The position numbers and the translations under genes were made by a program. Source: Dillenia suffruticosa (lineage: Eukaryota; Streptophyta; Magnoliopsida; Dilleniales; Dilleniaceae). Taken from it: 64,000 nt of DNA. The notes beneath the pieces were generated by a model. That model was not told where the DNA came from and searched no databases. It saw only the letters and a program-made list of their open reading frames with translations. The stretch's first letter is position 1. The number at the start of each line of letters is the position of its first letter. Below are positions 31,015 to 42,152 of this stretch, one piece after another. The DNA is taken from the NCBI GenBank assembly GCA_033439265.1, contig JAVTVX010000013.1, forward strand, positions 17,340,500-17,404,499. The letters run 5' to 3'.

Positions 31015-34000
31015 TCAGTAGATATTCAAACCCAATGACTCTCTATGCCCTAAAAAAAAGTCTCTAGTGATGGGTTTGGTGAATGGGTCAGCCACCATGC
31101 TGTGTGTCGAAATGTACTTGACGGTCACTTCACCCTTCTCGATGATGTCTCTAACATAATGGTATCTGGTGTCGATGTGTTTAGTTCTACTATGAAACTT
31201 AGGGTCTCGAGTGTAAGCGATAGCGGCCTGATTATCACAATAAATCATTACAGGTCTCCCACTATCCGCTATAATCCCTAAGTCATTCAGTAGTCTCCAG
31301 AGCCAAACACTCTCCTGAACTGCAACTGAGCACGCCACGAACTCAGCCTCCATCGTAGATAGAGCAACACAGGTTTGCTTCTTACTGCTCCAAGAGATAG
31401 CTCCGCCATTGAGCAAGAAAGCAAAACCTGATGTCGATTTGCGTTTATCCAAATCGCCTCCCCAGTCGGCGTCCGAATAGCCCACAAGGCGCAAATCGCC
31501 TCCTCCGTAACTCAAGGAGAAGTTTGCAGTTCCTTTTAGATATCGGAAAATCCTTTTCACTGCTCTCCAGTGACCCCTTCCAGGATTTGCCTGATATCTA
31601 CTCACCAGACCAACTGCATAACAAATGTCCGGTCTAGTACACAACATTGCATACATCAAACTTCCCACTGCACTGGAATAAGGTACTTTACTAATTTCCC
31701 TTACTTCTTCCTGAGTTTTCGGACACATGTCGAAGCTCAAGTCTTCACCTTTGGCGATCGGAGTATCTATGGGATTACAATCATTCATCCCAAAACGCTC
31801 AAGAATTTTCTTAATATAGGTCTCTTGTGAAAGAGCCAACATCTTTCTCGAGCAATCCCTCTGGATCTTAACTCCAAGGATGAACTCAGCTTCACCCATG
31901 TCTTTCATGTCGAAACTGGATGACAACCATGCTTTGATGGTCTTTAAATACTTAATGTTGTTCCCAGCCAACATTATGTCATCCACATACAACGACAGGA
32001 TCACAAAAGAGTTATCAGACCGAATCAGATAGACACAATGATCCTCCTCAACCATCGTAAAACCGTAAGATATCACCTCCTCGTGAAATCTTAGGTACCA
32101 CCGCCTGGATGATTGCTTTAAACCGTATATCGACTTCCGAAATCGACAGACCTTGTCTTCTTGACCTACCAGAACAAACCCAGGGGGCTGTTTCATGTAG
32201 ATTTCCTCATCCAGAATCCCGTTAAGAAAAGCGGTCTTAACGTCCATCTGGTGTAACTCAAGATCCATACTAGCGACAATCGCCAAAAGTAAACGGATCG
32301 AAGTAAATTTGACTACTGGAGAGAAAGTCTCCTCGTAGTCAATGCCCTTGGTCTGCGTGTAACCCTTGGCTACTAGACGGGCCTTGTACCTCTCAATCGA
32401 TCCGTCGGCCTTTCTTTTAATTTTGAAAACCCACCTGTTTCCAATAGCCTTTCTTTCCTCAGGTAAGTCAACTAGCTCCCAGACTTCGTTGACTCTCATT
32501 GATTCCAATTCCTCGTGCATGGCCTGTAACCATTGGTCCTTTGCTGAACCCTCAAGAGCCTCCTGTGCAGTCCTCGGCTCTTCATCGTCCTCAGGAGTCA
32601 CAATGAGGATCTCATCCTCAATCGGGAAACGGCGACGTGGCACTTGTCCCCGATTACTCCTTCGAGGAGAGAGAGGTCCTACACCTTGAAATGGATTGCT
32701 CCCACTAAGATCAAGATCCATAATCGGCTCTTGAATCTCGTCACTGGGTTCGGCTAAGCCACTAGGCTCATCCATCTCGTAAAAGGTGAGATCTCGATCG
32801 ATTTCTCCTCTTTTAGGGAAATCACTTTCGAGAAATGTGATATCACGAGACTCTATTTCGGTGACAATACCGTCCGTATGTTCTCGTAGGAACACATATC
32901 CTTTGGATTGTTCAGAGTATCTAACAAAGATACACTTCTTTCCTCGCGGTCCTAACTTGCCGTACTGATGCGAGGAATCACGAACATACGCAGCGCAACC
33001 CCATGGCCTCAAGTGGCTAAGGTCAGGCTGTCTCCCTGTCCAAAGCTCGTATGGGGTGCTTACTACAGACTTTGTCGGAACACAGTTAAGGACGTAAGCC
33101 GCAGTCAACAACGCATCCCCCCAATGGGAGATAGGTAGGTTGGCTTGTGCCATCATCGACCTCACCATCTCCAACAGAGTCATATTCCTTCTCTCGGCTA
33201 CTCCGTTCTGTTGAGGAGTAGCAGGAATAGTTAACTGTCTCGTAATACCTCTATCGGAACAGAGCTCTTTAAATTGCTCAGACAGATACTCGCGCCCCCG
33301 ATCGGTTCTGAGAGTTTTCACTCTCAAGTCTAGCTGATTTTCAACCTCACTGATAAACCTCCTGAAACATTCTAGTGCTTCAGACTTGTGTGAGATCAGG
33401 TAGACGTAACCGAAACGCGTGTAATCGTCTATAAATGTAATAAAATACGTGGCTCCGTTTCGGACTCTCACATTCATGGGTCCACAAATGTCGGAATGGA
33501 CCAATTGCAATGGAGTCCCAGCTCTCATTACTTTCCCAAATGGTTTTCTAGTGGCTTTGCCCGCAAGGCAAAACTCACATACGGGCAACTGAATCTTGGT
33601 TAGCGGGCCCAGCAGGCCATTCGTAGCTAACCGGGTCATCCTCTCTTGCCCTATGTGGCCAAGTCTACTATGCCATACATTCACATCATCCACTACACTA
33701 TCAGATGCAAAAGCAATAGTAGAAGAAGAATAAGTCTCATAACATGAAATCATATCCAGTACATAAAGTCCCTCATGGACCAAACCGGAACAAATTAAAG
33801 AACTGTCATAAGTAATGGAAACTCTAGAGTTTCCCAACAACACTGAATATCCCAACAAATCTAAATATCGGACAGATACTAGATTCCGCCTAATCTCAGG
33901 AGCATACAAAATATCATGAAGATATAACACTTGGTCACTTCGTAGCAATAGCTTGCAAGTGCCAATCCCTTTTACTTCCACGAATGCTCCATTCCCTACG

Positions 34001-35013
34001 TATAGCCTCCTCGCCTGGGGACTTAAACGGCGGAACTCCACGTCTGCGCTCCTGTCCCGAGCTACATGGTCCGTGGCTCTTGAGTCTACAATCCACAAAG
34101 GAGAAGAGTTAATGAGCATCACACTAGATGACACGTAACTCGAACCATGTAAAGAAGAAGGACATACCTTTCGCTCGCCACACTCGCGTGCGAAATGCCC
34201 AAACTTGCCACAAACATAGCATTGGACTTTGCTCTTATCGAGCTCCTTCTTCTTGCGCTTCTGTCCTTTGTCGTCGGTCTTGGCAGGTTGCTTCTTCTTG
34301 CCTTGGCCCTTGGCCTTCTTCTCATGCTTGCGCCACTTGCGCTTTAAACCCCGGGAGCCCTTACTCGACTCCGCAAAATTAGCATGAGCAGAAGAAGACC
34401 TAGCCACCTCCTGACGCTCCTCCTCTAGCTCACAGTGCCTACTCACGTCCATGAAAGTATGAATACTCTCAGTGTGCGTGAGATAGGTCTTAACCACATC
34501 CCAGGAGTCAGGCAAGGACTGGATCACACCCAGTACCTGAAGCTCATTAGACATCGGCTCCCCCATATTCTTCAGAGAGGCGATCATACTCGACATGTGC
34601 ATTAAATGCTGTTTCATTGTATGATCGTGCCACTTCTTATAAGTGATGAACTTATAAGTCAGCATCCTCACCTTAGGAGCTGACAGGGCGCCATATTGCT
34701 CTCTTAGAGCATGCCAGATCGACTGTGCAGTAGGATACTGCTCGTAAATCGGAATCAGTTCATCGTGCATGCAGCTGAGAAGGATTACCCTCGCTTGGCT
34801 ATCCTTCTTTTTCCAAGCACGATACACCTCCTGATCCCGTCGTGCTTGTGTCGTGGAACCCTCCCCGGGATCCACCATCTCGTTCTTAAGAACTTCCCCG
34901 AGTTCTTGTTCCTCGAAAACAAACTGAACCTTTCGGTGCCAAATATCATAATTGTCACCGTTCAGTTTATCTCCCTTAACGAGATCTAGAACGACAGTTT
35001 TCATAGCAGTCAT
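31015..35013 (-). CDS. Ty1-copia gag-pol polyprotein (1,332 aa)
   Basis: Polyprotein that would supply capsid and replication enzymes of the retrotransposon. Gag covers residues 1 to about 260 and ends in a zinc knuckle CYVCGKFGHFAREC (265-278, CX2CX4HX4C). The protease site at 310 reads D-S-R-A-T where the family normally has D-S/T-G-A; this Gly-to-Arg change may disable it. Integrase has the pre-integrase block WHSRLGHIG and a DD35E triad (SDICGP, TDRGREY, GVAERRN). RT runs from WVFKIKRK and ARLVAKGY through MDVKTAFLNG to YVDD near residue 1008. RNase H shows YSDADW, MEAEF and CDNQAA. The frame has no stop or shift. The start Met at 35013 is the first in frame. Closest in style to Tnt1-like copia polyproteins. 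Confidence 0.97.
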   Translation of the reverse strand: MTAMKTVVLDLVKGDKLNGDNYDIWHRKVQFVFEEQELGEVLKNEMVDPGEGSTTQARRDQEVYRAWKKKDSQARVILLSCMHDELIPIYEQYPTAQSIWHALREQYGALSAPKVRMLTYKFITYKKWHDHTMKQHLMHMSSMIASLKNMGEPMSNELQVLGVIQSLPDSWDVVKTYLTHTESIHTFMDVSRHCELEEERQEVARSSSAHANFAESSKGSRGLKRKWRKHEKKAKGQGKKKQPAKTDDKGQKRKKKELDKSKVQCYVCGKFGHFARECGERKVCPSSLHGSSYVSSSVMLINSSPLWIVDSRATDHVARDRSADVEFRRLSPQARRLYVGNGAFVEVKGIGTCKLLLRSDQVLYLHDILYAPEIRRNLVSVRYLDLLGYSVLLGNSRVSITYDSSLICSGLVHEGLYVLDMISCYETYSSSTIAFASDSVVDDVNVWHSRLGHIGQERMTRLATNGLLGPLTKIQLPVCEFCLAGKATRKPFGKVMRAGTPLQLVHSDICGPMNVRVRNGATYFITFIDDYTRFGYVYLISHKSEALECFRRFISEVENQLDLRVKTLRTDRGREYLSEQFKELCSDRGITRQLTIPATPQQNGVAERRNMTLLEMVRSMMAQANLPISHWGDALLTAAYVLNCVPTKSVVSTPYELWTGRQPDLSHLRPWGCAAYVRDSSHQYGKLGPRGKKCIFVRYSEQSKGYVFLREHTDGIVTEIESRDITFLESDFPKRGEIDRDLTFYEMDEPSGLAEPSDEIQEPIMDLDLSGSNPFQGVGPLSPRRSNRGQVPRRRFPIEDEILIVTPEDDEEPRTAQEALEGSAKDQWLQAMHEELESMRVNEVWELVDLPEERKAIGNRWVFKIKRKADGSIERYKARLVAKGYTQTKGIDYEETFSPVVKFTSIRLLLAIVASMDLELHQMDVKTAFLNGILDEEIYMKQPPGFVLVGQEDKVCRFRKSIYGLKQSSRRWYLRFHEEVISYGFTMVEEDHCVYLIRSDNSFVILSLYVDDIMLAGNNIKYLKTIKAWLSSSFDMKDMGEAEFILGVKIQRDCSRKMLALSQETYIKKILERFGMNDCNPIDTPIAKGEDLSFDMCPKTQEEVREISKVPYSSAVGSLMYAMLCTRPDICYAVGLVSRYQANPGRGHWRAVKRIFRYLKGTANFSLSYGGGDLRLVGYSDADWGGDLDKRKSTSGFAFLLNGGAISWSSKKQTCVALSTMEAEFVACSVAVQESVWLWRLLNDLGIIADSGRPVMIYCDNQAAIAYTRDPKFHSRTKHIDTRYHYVRDIIEKGEVTVKYISTHSMVADPFTKPITRDFFLGHRESLGLNIY

Positions 35014-36138
35014 GTCTCTGTTACACAGAAAAAGAGACGTTAGTGACTAATAATGCTTATTTTCACAATTTCGTACACCCTACGAATTAAAAATCCAAAA
35101 TGAATCAAGTATTGATCCCAAAGTGAGCATATGAGTCAACGGACACTATACACCACAACCCGAGATCTCATCTCTTTATCTGGACTTTAATTCGGTGTAC
35201 AAAATCTCACAAATAGTCACAATTTACCTCATAGGACACCAAAAGAAAATTGAAAAAAAATCAATTTTGGGCGACCTGACGCGCCGCCGGGGTCCCCACG
35301 CGCCGCCGCGCACCGGCGGCGCGTCTGCAGGCCCTGCCACGCGCCTCCACGCGCCGGCAGGAGCCTGGATCACGCGCCAGACGCGCGGTAAGTTCTTCAC
35401 GCGCCACCACGCGCCTTTCGTGGCTCGGCTCACGCGGCGCGCGTGGCTCACGCGCTTCCACGCGCCTGAGCCGGCTCGGCTCACGCGCGCCCAGTCGCGG
35501 CGCGTACTCACGCGCAGAGCCGAGTCAGCGGGTCGGTCAAACGGGTCAGGTGACCCGACTGCGATTAACGGGTCGGGTTGACCCCGACACGTGTCGGGTC
35601 GTGGGTCGACTCTTGACCCGCCCCGACCCGTGCCCCTTCTGGACCGCTCACGCGCCTTACGTGCGCGTGAGATACACACACCAGCTGGACGCGCTTATGG
35701 GCGCGTGTTGTGCACGCGCCCGCGGGTCTGGAACTCATCTTCCTTGCCCGATGGGTCTGCAACTGGGTTTTTCAACCCGGTTCTCCGAAAACCCAATTTC
35801 CAATATAAACAACATGCAATATATATGTCAAAATGTAGATCAAGCAGAGACAAACTTAGATCTATCATTTTCATGCTCTGATTTGACCTAAAACTCGCCA
35901 AATCTGGGGTTGAAGTGTTCGGTCACTATTCACGGCCGAATGCTTCAACCGGAATTTTCTTAGCCCTATTGTGCTCAGAAAATTACGAAAAAATTATTTT
36001 CGTGTTCTACGTGAGTTGGGTAACACAGTGGTATAATCGGATTCACGAAATTCATTCGTGATCCGAACCTCAAATTTTATACCCTATATTTTATACCCAA
36101 ATTAAATTCCGAAAAATTATTTAAAATATATTTAACAC
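35014..36138 (-). other. Copia leader with GC-rich CACGCG-packed block
   Basis: Untranslated leader between PBS and gag start, over 1.1 kb. Bases 35271-35760 are strikingly GC- and CpG-rich in a very AT-rich window. I count 13 CACGCG hexamers between 35297 and 35718. A 16-bp palindrome cccgacacgtgtcggg with a central G-box lies at 35583-35598, and there are repeated gacccg/cgggtc words around it. A 151-codon Arg/Trp-rich sense ORF crosses it but looks like a by-product of the repeat. Confidence 0.85.
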
Positions 36139-36150
36139 GCTCTGATACCA
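36139..36150 (-). other. Primer-binding site (tRNA-Met type)
   Basis: Minus-strand TGGTATCAGAGC one base inside the 5' LTR, the classic plant copia PBS complementary to initiator tRNA-Met. Confidence 0.95.
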
Positions 36151-36151
36151 A

Positions 36152-36600
36152 TGTTAGATTAAGGTGACTCAATCACGCAACGGAAGCAATAATTAACATT
36201 TTTCAGAATCATAAAAGATCAAGTTTACGGTGTACCTTAATCGGTGATTCGAATAATTTCGGAAACCGCAAACTTGGAACTGCAACAACTCGCAGTCGGG
36301 ATGATAGTTACGTAAGACGAACTATTAACACAATACCACGACGTTCCAACCCTTAACCCGGTGATTCGTGCGTTGATCGGAATCAATCCCTCTTGATCAT
36401 CATCTCTCTTGATGTTCTCTCCTTTTTTTTTCATATATAAAACTTAACTTACCTTTTTTTTTGTTTTTTTTTTTTGAATCATAACTCCCGCAGGAGTTAT
36501 TTGGAGAGTGAAATTAGGGGAGAGTGGGGTAATGGGTAACTACCCATTACACCCTTTGTTTTTGAAATTTAAAATAGCCCCACGTGGGCATTACACAACA
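36152..36600 (-). repeat. Copia LTR (5' LTR in element orientation)
   Basis: Partner of the LTR at 29405-29856. It carries the same G-box palindrome cccacgtggg (36579-36588), a TATA-like run near 36431-36438, and the hairpin at 36526-36553 with one mismatch. It would drive transcription of the element toward lower coordinates. Confidence 0.98.
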
Positions 36601-37390
36601 CCCTAGAAACTAGAAGTTTACTTAAATCGACCTCAATGTACACCCAGGCAAACTTTCCCCTCAAAGCATTGACTATGTTTCCATCCACTTTAATGGGTTT
36701 TCCTACAGCACAACCGATTTCAAAGAGAATTTCTTCTTCAAAAAATTCAATGGGAGCTATGAAAGTCGAACCCAAACTGCTGTGGAAGTGATCTTTGCTG
36801 ACTGAGTTTGGAAGCATGGGTGCTATTTCCTTTCCTTTAGGTAATGATCATGGATCATTCACAGCACCCCGGTTAGGGAATGGTAATAATCTTCCTTCAG
36901 AGCGAATTTGGCTAGAAAGAAACCTTCCCCAAAATCTAGTAGTTCTACTTCCCCATCATAGTTCCACAGGGCATTTATCTCTGTATTCATAAGATGGTAA
37001 CCTATGACTTTCTCCGGCAGTTTAATTATCATAAACTTTCACCATAGTTTTCATAGTTCTTTTAACTTTTCATCTGACGCTAGAACATCAGACCGTGATG
37101 ATGTTACTCTTCTCCGTCATTCAACATTTCCTCTAACCCTGTCCTGATCTTCTTCCAACTCCGCCTCCCCTCCTCCACTCAACTAGCCTCTGAGCATTTC
37201 ATTGAATGACAACTTTGAGTGGTTACTTACCTCTTCTCTTGCTTGTTTGACCTTTTTATTGCTTCTCTGCGAAAAGTCAATCTCTTCTCTAATCTCTTCA
37301 GGTCTATAGTTTTCTCCCATAGCTCTCGGTCCCAGCCTTTAGGAGGGTGTCAAATTCTTGGACCATCTTGTTCAGCCCATTAACTAAAAT
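36601..37390 (-). mobile_element. Decayed LINE, 5' part (ORF1, DUF4283-like)
   Basis: Continuation of the LINE split by the copia insertion; it starts with the duplicated cccta. The minus strand encodes FIAPIEFFEEEILFEIGCAVGKPIKVD followed by ALRGKFAWVYIEVDLSKLLVSR, which resembles the ORF1/DUF4283 region of plant LINEs (GKPIKVD and the R-FA-V-VEVDLSKPL pattern). A start-like MGLNKMVQEFD lies near 37360-37390. Stops interrupt the frame. The 5' boundary is uncertain. Confidence 0.75.
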
Positions 37391-38553
37391 TGATCCTATT
37401 TAGGCACTTGACTTTCATAAACAAAATATGTCATACATCAATAATCTGTAAGCACTTTTTAAACCCTACAACATTGTCTTGCAATTTTATTCTAATTATC
37501 ATATCATAATCACACATACAAATATAAAATATACACAAATTCACAATATACATATTCATTTACATATGATTTTGTGGACTCAGATTTCCGATTTTCAATT
37601 GATTTCGTACATATTTTATGATGACCCACTATTTATGCGACATTCTTACTAGCAAAGAGAAAAGCAATACATAAGCCAAAGCAAAATATAACATTACATT
37701 GCCAAGGATACTTGAGATAGCAGTTTTAAGAGTCGTTATCTATACCTGGAAGGGGTCAGTGGGCGATCAAGAAGGCTCATGGCCTAGGTTGGTGACGTCC
37801 ATTGCACTTGGGATGAGTGCCAATCTAACATCTCTTTACGTGGGAGTGTGTACATCATAATTTGTGGTATGTATGTGAGAACATGAAATGAAAATTTTAA
37901 AAATTAAAACTTTTGCTTATATTTTGTTTAAAACTTGTCATAATGTTCCCATTAAAGTCATCTTCTGGCTACCGAGTAAACATAAGAAAACCTAACAAAC
38001 ATACAAGGGAAACACTTCTATGACATATTATTAATAAGTTAGCATACAATAGTCTACTAGTTTACCCAATGACAAACATCATCGTCATCAAGAACTCATT
38101 CATGCAAAACATGGAGATTTTATCTGTACCATCGTTTCCATCATGGCACAAATGGTGGTGGGACTCTCAGCAACTATGCTCCCGAAAAATGAAATTACTA
38201 CCGCGGTACTATCGGTGGCAATACCATCGACCATGGCCACACTCATTATAAGAGCGGTTAAGATGTATAAGGTGTGGTCATGGGTGAACAAGTAGATTAT
38301 GATTCTCCTCCTTGCTCAAAAATTGATTCTGTATCCAATTTTTCAATTTTGCATGCATCAACGTAGCTTTTTCGAGAAGTTCTATCATTCTTTTTTATTT
38401 TTGTTTCTATTTTTTCCTTCTTTCACCTCATTTTTTTAGTAAAACAAGAGAAAATACAATAATATAGGGGGAAAATCCTTTAATAATTTTCCTAACTTTT
38501 TTATGACTCTACTGTGCTTTTAAACATCTAAAGTTGCATGCAATATTGTTATG

Positions 38554-38741
38554 ACCAATGGACAGGTAGTCTAATAAGGTATGACGTTAGATTTCTTAAC
38601 TAAGTTTCTGAATTCGACTCACAAGTTGGATATGAAAAAACTACGTTGGGAAGATAGATTTCTTAAATGGGCCACTATAAGTCCAAAACCAAATTAGTTG
38701 AAATATGATTTCAAATACTAATCGGAATAGTACAAAAAAAA
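38554..38741 (+). mobile_element. tRNA-derived SINE, family copy A, with 12-bp target-site duplication
   Basis: Perfect direct repeats aatattgttatg flank it (38542-38553 and 38742-38753). The head has an A-box-like tagtctaataagg and a B-box-like gaattcgactc. The body contains actacgttgggaaga and ttaaatgggcc, then aaattagttgaaat, and it ends in an A run. The body matches copies at 41157 and 45748. About 188 bp, apparently full length. Confidence 0.82.
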
Positions 38742-41156
38742 AATATTGTTATGTTTTCTTTCAACAATTTTTTAGCGATGAAATCAATTGATTAGGTCAT
38801 AAGGGTACCTAGAATATGAAAATGGGTCAAATATATGCTAGGAATTTTTTTTTTGAGTGGATTTTCGGACCAGATCTAAATAGTGCAGGTAGGGTTGAGT
38901 GCGACCAAGGCAGGACTAGACATTTCTCTAACCGGTTGAACCAAAGATGTTTCATGCACAGTTTGATTGATCAACAAGGAAGCGTGTTGTTTTCTTTCTT
39001 GTGTGTTTTTCAAACTATCTTCCTTGGCGACATAAGTGTTGTGAATCTTTCCATAAATTGATGATAGTAAGTTACCGCTTAGTCTTTTTCCATGAAATTT
39101 GTTGTCTCCACTTGATTTTTATGAATTTTTTTTTATTTTAGTCCGATTCAATTTGATTAAAGCCAGTAGTTTGTTGTAAAAACTGCAATCTAGTTGTAGT
39201 TTAAGGTCTTCTTCAAGGTTAGATTCAATGTTTATGGTGTCTATTTTGAGATTTTTAAGAGAAGGTTGTCTTAATCTTTTTTATGTAAATTCAAAAAACA
39301 ATAAATTAATAAGAGATTCTTTGGTGTGACTATTAGTTAAAATTTTTTAATAGTTTTGTTCAAATCAAAGTTCCTTGATGATTTGATCGATTATGAATTC
39401 TGGTAGGAAAAATTTTGATTTGATTTGCCACAAGTTTGAAGAGGGTTTTTCATTTTTCAAAATACTTGATGCAAAATATTGTACGTTTATTGCTTGCTTG
39501 ATGTGTAGTAATAATTGATCTAATTATTCCAAATTCTCGTGTCGTGGTTACCTACTCGTGATGCCATTGATGGTCCAAGCTCTTGATGAGATTTTCCCAT
39601 TTGGATGGTATCCCACAAGGTGACTAATTGGAATAAAGACCAAAGCAGGAAGAGTATAATATTATTGATATATTTAATGGTTCTCGTTTAATCCCAATTT
39701 AGAGATGTTTAATCAATGTGTATTAAGGGTTGCGTTTTATCCAACTATCTTGTTTTATCTTATTGTGTATGAATTCAAGTTGGGATTTCAGATTTAAATC
39801 CTTATACAACCAAAAAAAGAATTCAAATTGGGCACAACCTTTTTTTAGTAAAATATAACCTTTTCATAAATCACTAGGTTTGTGGGAAGAGTTCCAATCA
39901 CCAAAAAGATTAGGTGTGTTTGGGTTTGCGTGACTATTGTGTGATCATCCACTAATATGCTACACATACTTATAACAAAATGATAATGGTTTGAATTAAA
40001 AAGATAATAATGATATTTTTTATGCCAATAATTTAGCCGACACCGTCTTTACTCCTCTTTATAGAAGTTTTAAGTTTGAATCTCCCTATGTATTAAAAAA
40101 ATATGACGATGTTCTTTATTTGTGTTGATACGGTCCACGTATAGATCTAGGGGAGGAACGGGTCGAGCCAAGCTTAGGTTCTACAACGATAGCTCTTGCC
40201 CAAGCGCAAGTCTAAGAGCTAACCTAACTTTTTTTTTTTTACTTTTCTTTTGCATGTTAAAATTTTTTTATTTGTTTTATAAATTAAAGTGAAAATTAAA
40301 ATTTTAAAGTTTAAACAAAAAAATTATCCGTCAAATTTATTTTAATAAAAATTTGTAACTTTAAATTAATTTTAAATTTAAAAAATTGGTCAATTTTTGT
40401 ACTAATTCTGCCCAACTCTGCTCGAATTCCAATGCTGTACATCAACCCCAATCTGACTCTACATGATCATTATTTTATTTAGAACCACTCATAAAACCTG
40501 TTTATTATTTTTTTTTTTATAAAATATATACGTAAATATATTATAATCATCATCATTATTATTAGTTTTATTATTATTCATTGCCTAACCCTTTACCAGC
40601 AGCCGATAATAGAGGATGCTAGACTCATGTTTAAAAATAATTCTTTTTTCATCTTGGAAGATAATATGTAAGTTTTTATTGCATATTCTCAGTCTGGACT
40701 TTTTGGCTAATTGAGCTAAGTACATCGGTTACTGGGCTACCTCTTCTTAGCTATTGGAAGCTAAAGCAAATCCAAACTTACAAACTTTGGACCACGCTAG
40801 GCCATTAGGCAATGAATAGGCCTAGCCGAATTGGACCCAGGCCCCACAACTTTTTCACAATGCTCACTAATATTGAGCTCCTTGGGGGAGTTGTGCAAGT
40901 CAAATTCATTTTTGTTACAGAGAGATACCAAATTGGGATCTCCGGATCCGGATCGGATAAAAAAGATTATGACTACTAAATTATCTTTTTGAAAATACAA
41001 ATCAAATTCTTTCTAGCTTGTTTAACACTAGAAATTTTGGAACCCATGAGCTTTGGTTATTAAAAAAAAAAAATTGAGGCCATGAGATAGAATTTCATTC
41101 TTTTTTCATTTTTTGGGGTATCTTCGCACTATATTGCTTGCATTAGCCTCACTCAT

Positions 41157-41342
41157 ATTATCAACAGATAGTTAAACTAATGAATAAGAGTGTTTGATTC
41201 ATTAATCAAGTCTTAGACACAAAACTTAAGAATGAAAATGACTACATGGGAAGAGCTCTCCCCTAAATTGGTCCCTACAACGTTCGAACCATATTAGTTT
41301 TAGGATATCGGTTGATTATACAAAAAAAAAAAAAAAAAAAAA
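41157..41342 (+). mobile_element. tRNA-derived SINE, family copy B, with 12-bp target-site duplication
   Basis: Flanked by agcctcactcat at 41145-41156 and 41343-41354. It shares with copy A the blocks cagatagttaaactaat, actacatgggaaga and cctaaattggtccctacaa, a ttagtttt...gatatcgg stretch, and a terminal A run of about 20. About 186 bp. Confidence 0.8.
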
Positions 41343-41343
41343 A
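41324..41343. repeat. Poly(A) tail of SINE copy B
   Basis: Homopolymer A run of about 20 bases immediately before the second target-site copy, as expected for a retroposed RNA. Confidence 0.85.
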
Positions 41344-41900
41344 GCCTCACTCATTTTCAAGAAAAGAAAAATATAATGAAAAATTATGATGCAGCGGCAC
41401 TTAAACAAGCCTATATGGATTAGAAAAGTTAATAATTAAATTTGAAGTGTCACATTTTTTGGTTAATAAAAATTATGAAAGAGTTGGTGGTAATATCTTT
41501 TGATCAAAAAAGAAAACTTCATCATGTTAAATCTTATTATTGTTTGTTGTACATATGAATATAGATACGAAAATTGACTGAAGGTATGTTAATAAAAATG
41601 AAGCCAAAATCAATCAATGGGCAAAATTGACATTGCTGGGTGTGAACTAGGAGCACCCCTACTCAACTTAGTGGGTAAAGCCATTGATAATTAACAAAAA
41701 ATAATTAATAATGAGTATAAAGAAGAGTGAAGCGTGCAATATTTTAAATGTAGTGAAGAGGCTACAAGTGCCCATGCTTGCTATAAGAAAGCCAGCAAAT
41801 CAAACAAAAAGTTGAGAAATGGAAAAGCATTGTTGTGTTTGTCCTCTTCTTGTTCCATTGCTTAGTCGCTCTCCTCTCCTTGCATGCAAATTATTTTGAT

Positions 41901-41919
41901 CTCTCTCTCTCTCTCTCTC
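41901..41919. repeat. (CT)n microsatellite
   Basis: About nine CT repeats. Confidence 0.95.
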
Positions 41920-42084
41920 CCCCAAATTGAAAAGCTTAATGAATAATAATTAAATGGGGAAACAGGGGGAAATCGAATTCCACATACGCAATAATTTATG
42001 AGATATAACAAATAAAGTAAAACAACTTTAAGTTGATAGCCTCAACTTTTTGAAGATGGGTGTCACATTAGTTTTGCTTCCAAG

Positions 42085-42088
<4 letters not shown>

Positions 42089-42148
<60 letters not shown>
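42089..42148. repeat. (GA)30 microsatellite
   Basis: Sixty bases of uninterrupted GA repeat, the first of four long GA/CT tracts in 2.3 kb. Confidence 0.98.

Positions 42149-42152
<4 letters not shown>

Larger units (their letters stand above)
29405..36600 (-). mobile_element. Complete Ty1-copia LTR retrotransposon (7,196 bp)
   Basis: Bounded by two direct LTRs (29405-29856, 452 bp; 36152-36600, 449 bp) and a 5-bp cccta duplication. On the minus strand the order is LTR, PBS for tRNA-Met (36150-36139), GC-rich leader, polyprotein (35013-31015), polypurine tract (29870-29857), LTR. Domain order gag, protease, integrase, RT, RNase H makes it copia. The LTRs differ by three substitutions plus T-run length changes, so the insertion is recent. 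It sits inside the older LINE in the same orientation. The ORF is uninterrupted, but the protease motif is altered. Confidence 0.98.

Noticed and set aside
35224-35679. Minus-strand 151-codon ORF in the copia leader
   Set aside because: Its Arg/Trp/Ala-rich content follows directly from the CACGCG repeat; no homology and no support for translation.
38069-38291. Small opposing ORFs near 38.1 kb
   Set aside because: Short, no family resemblance, and overlapping on both strands, as expected by chance.
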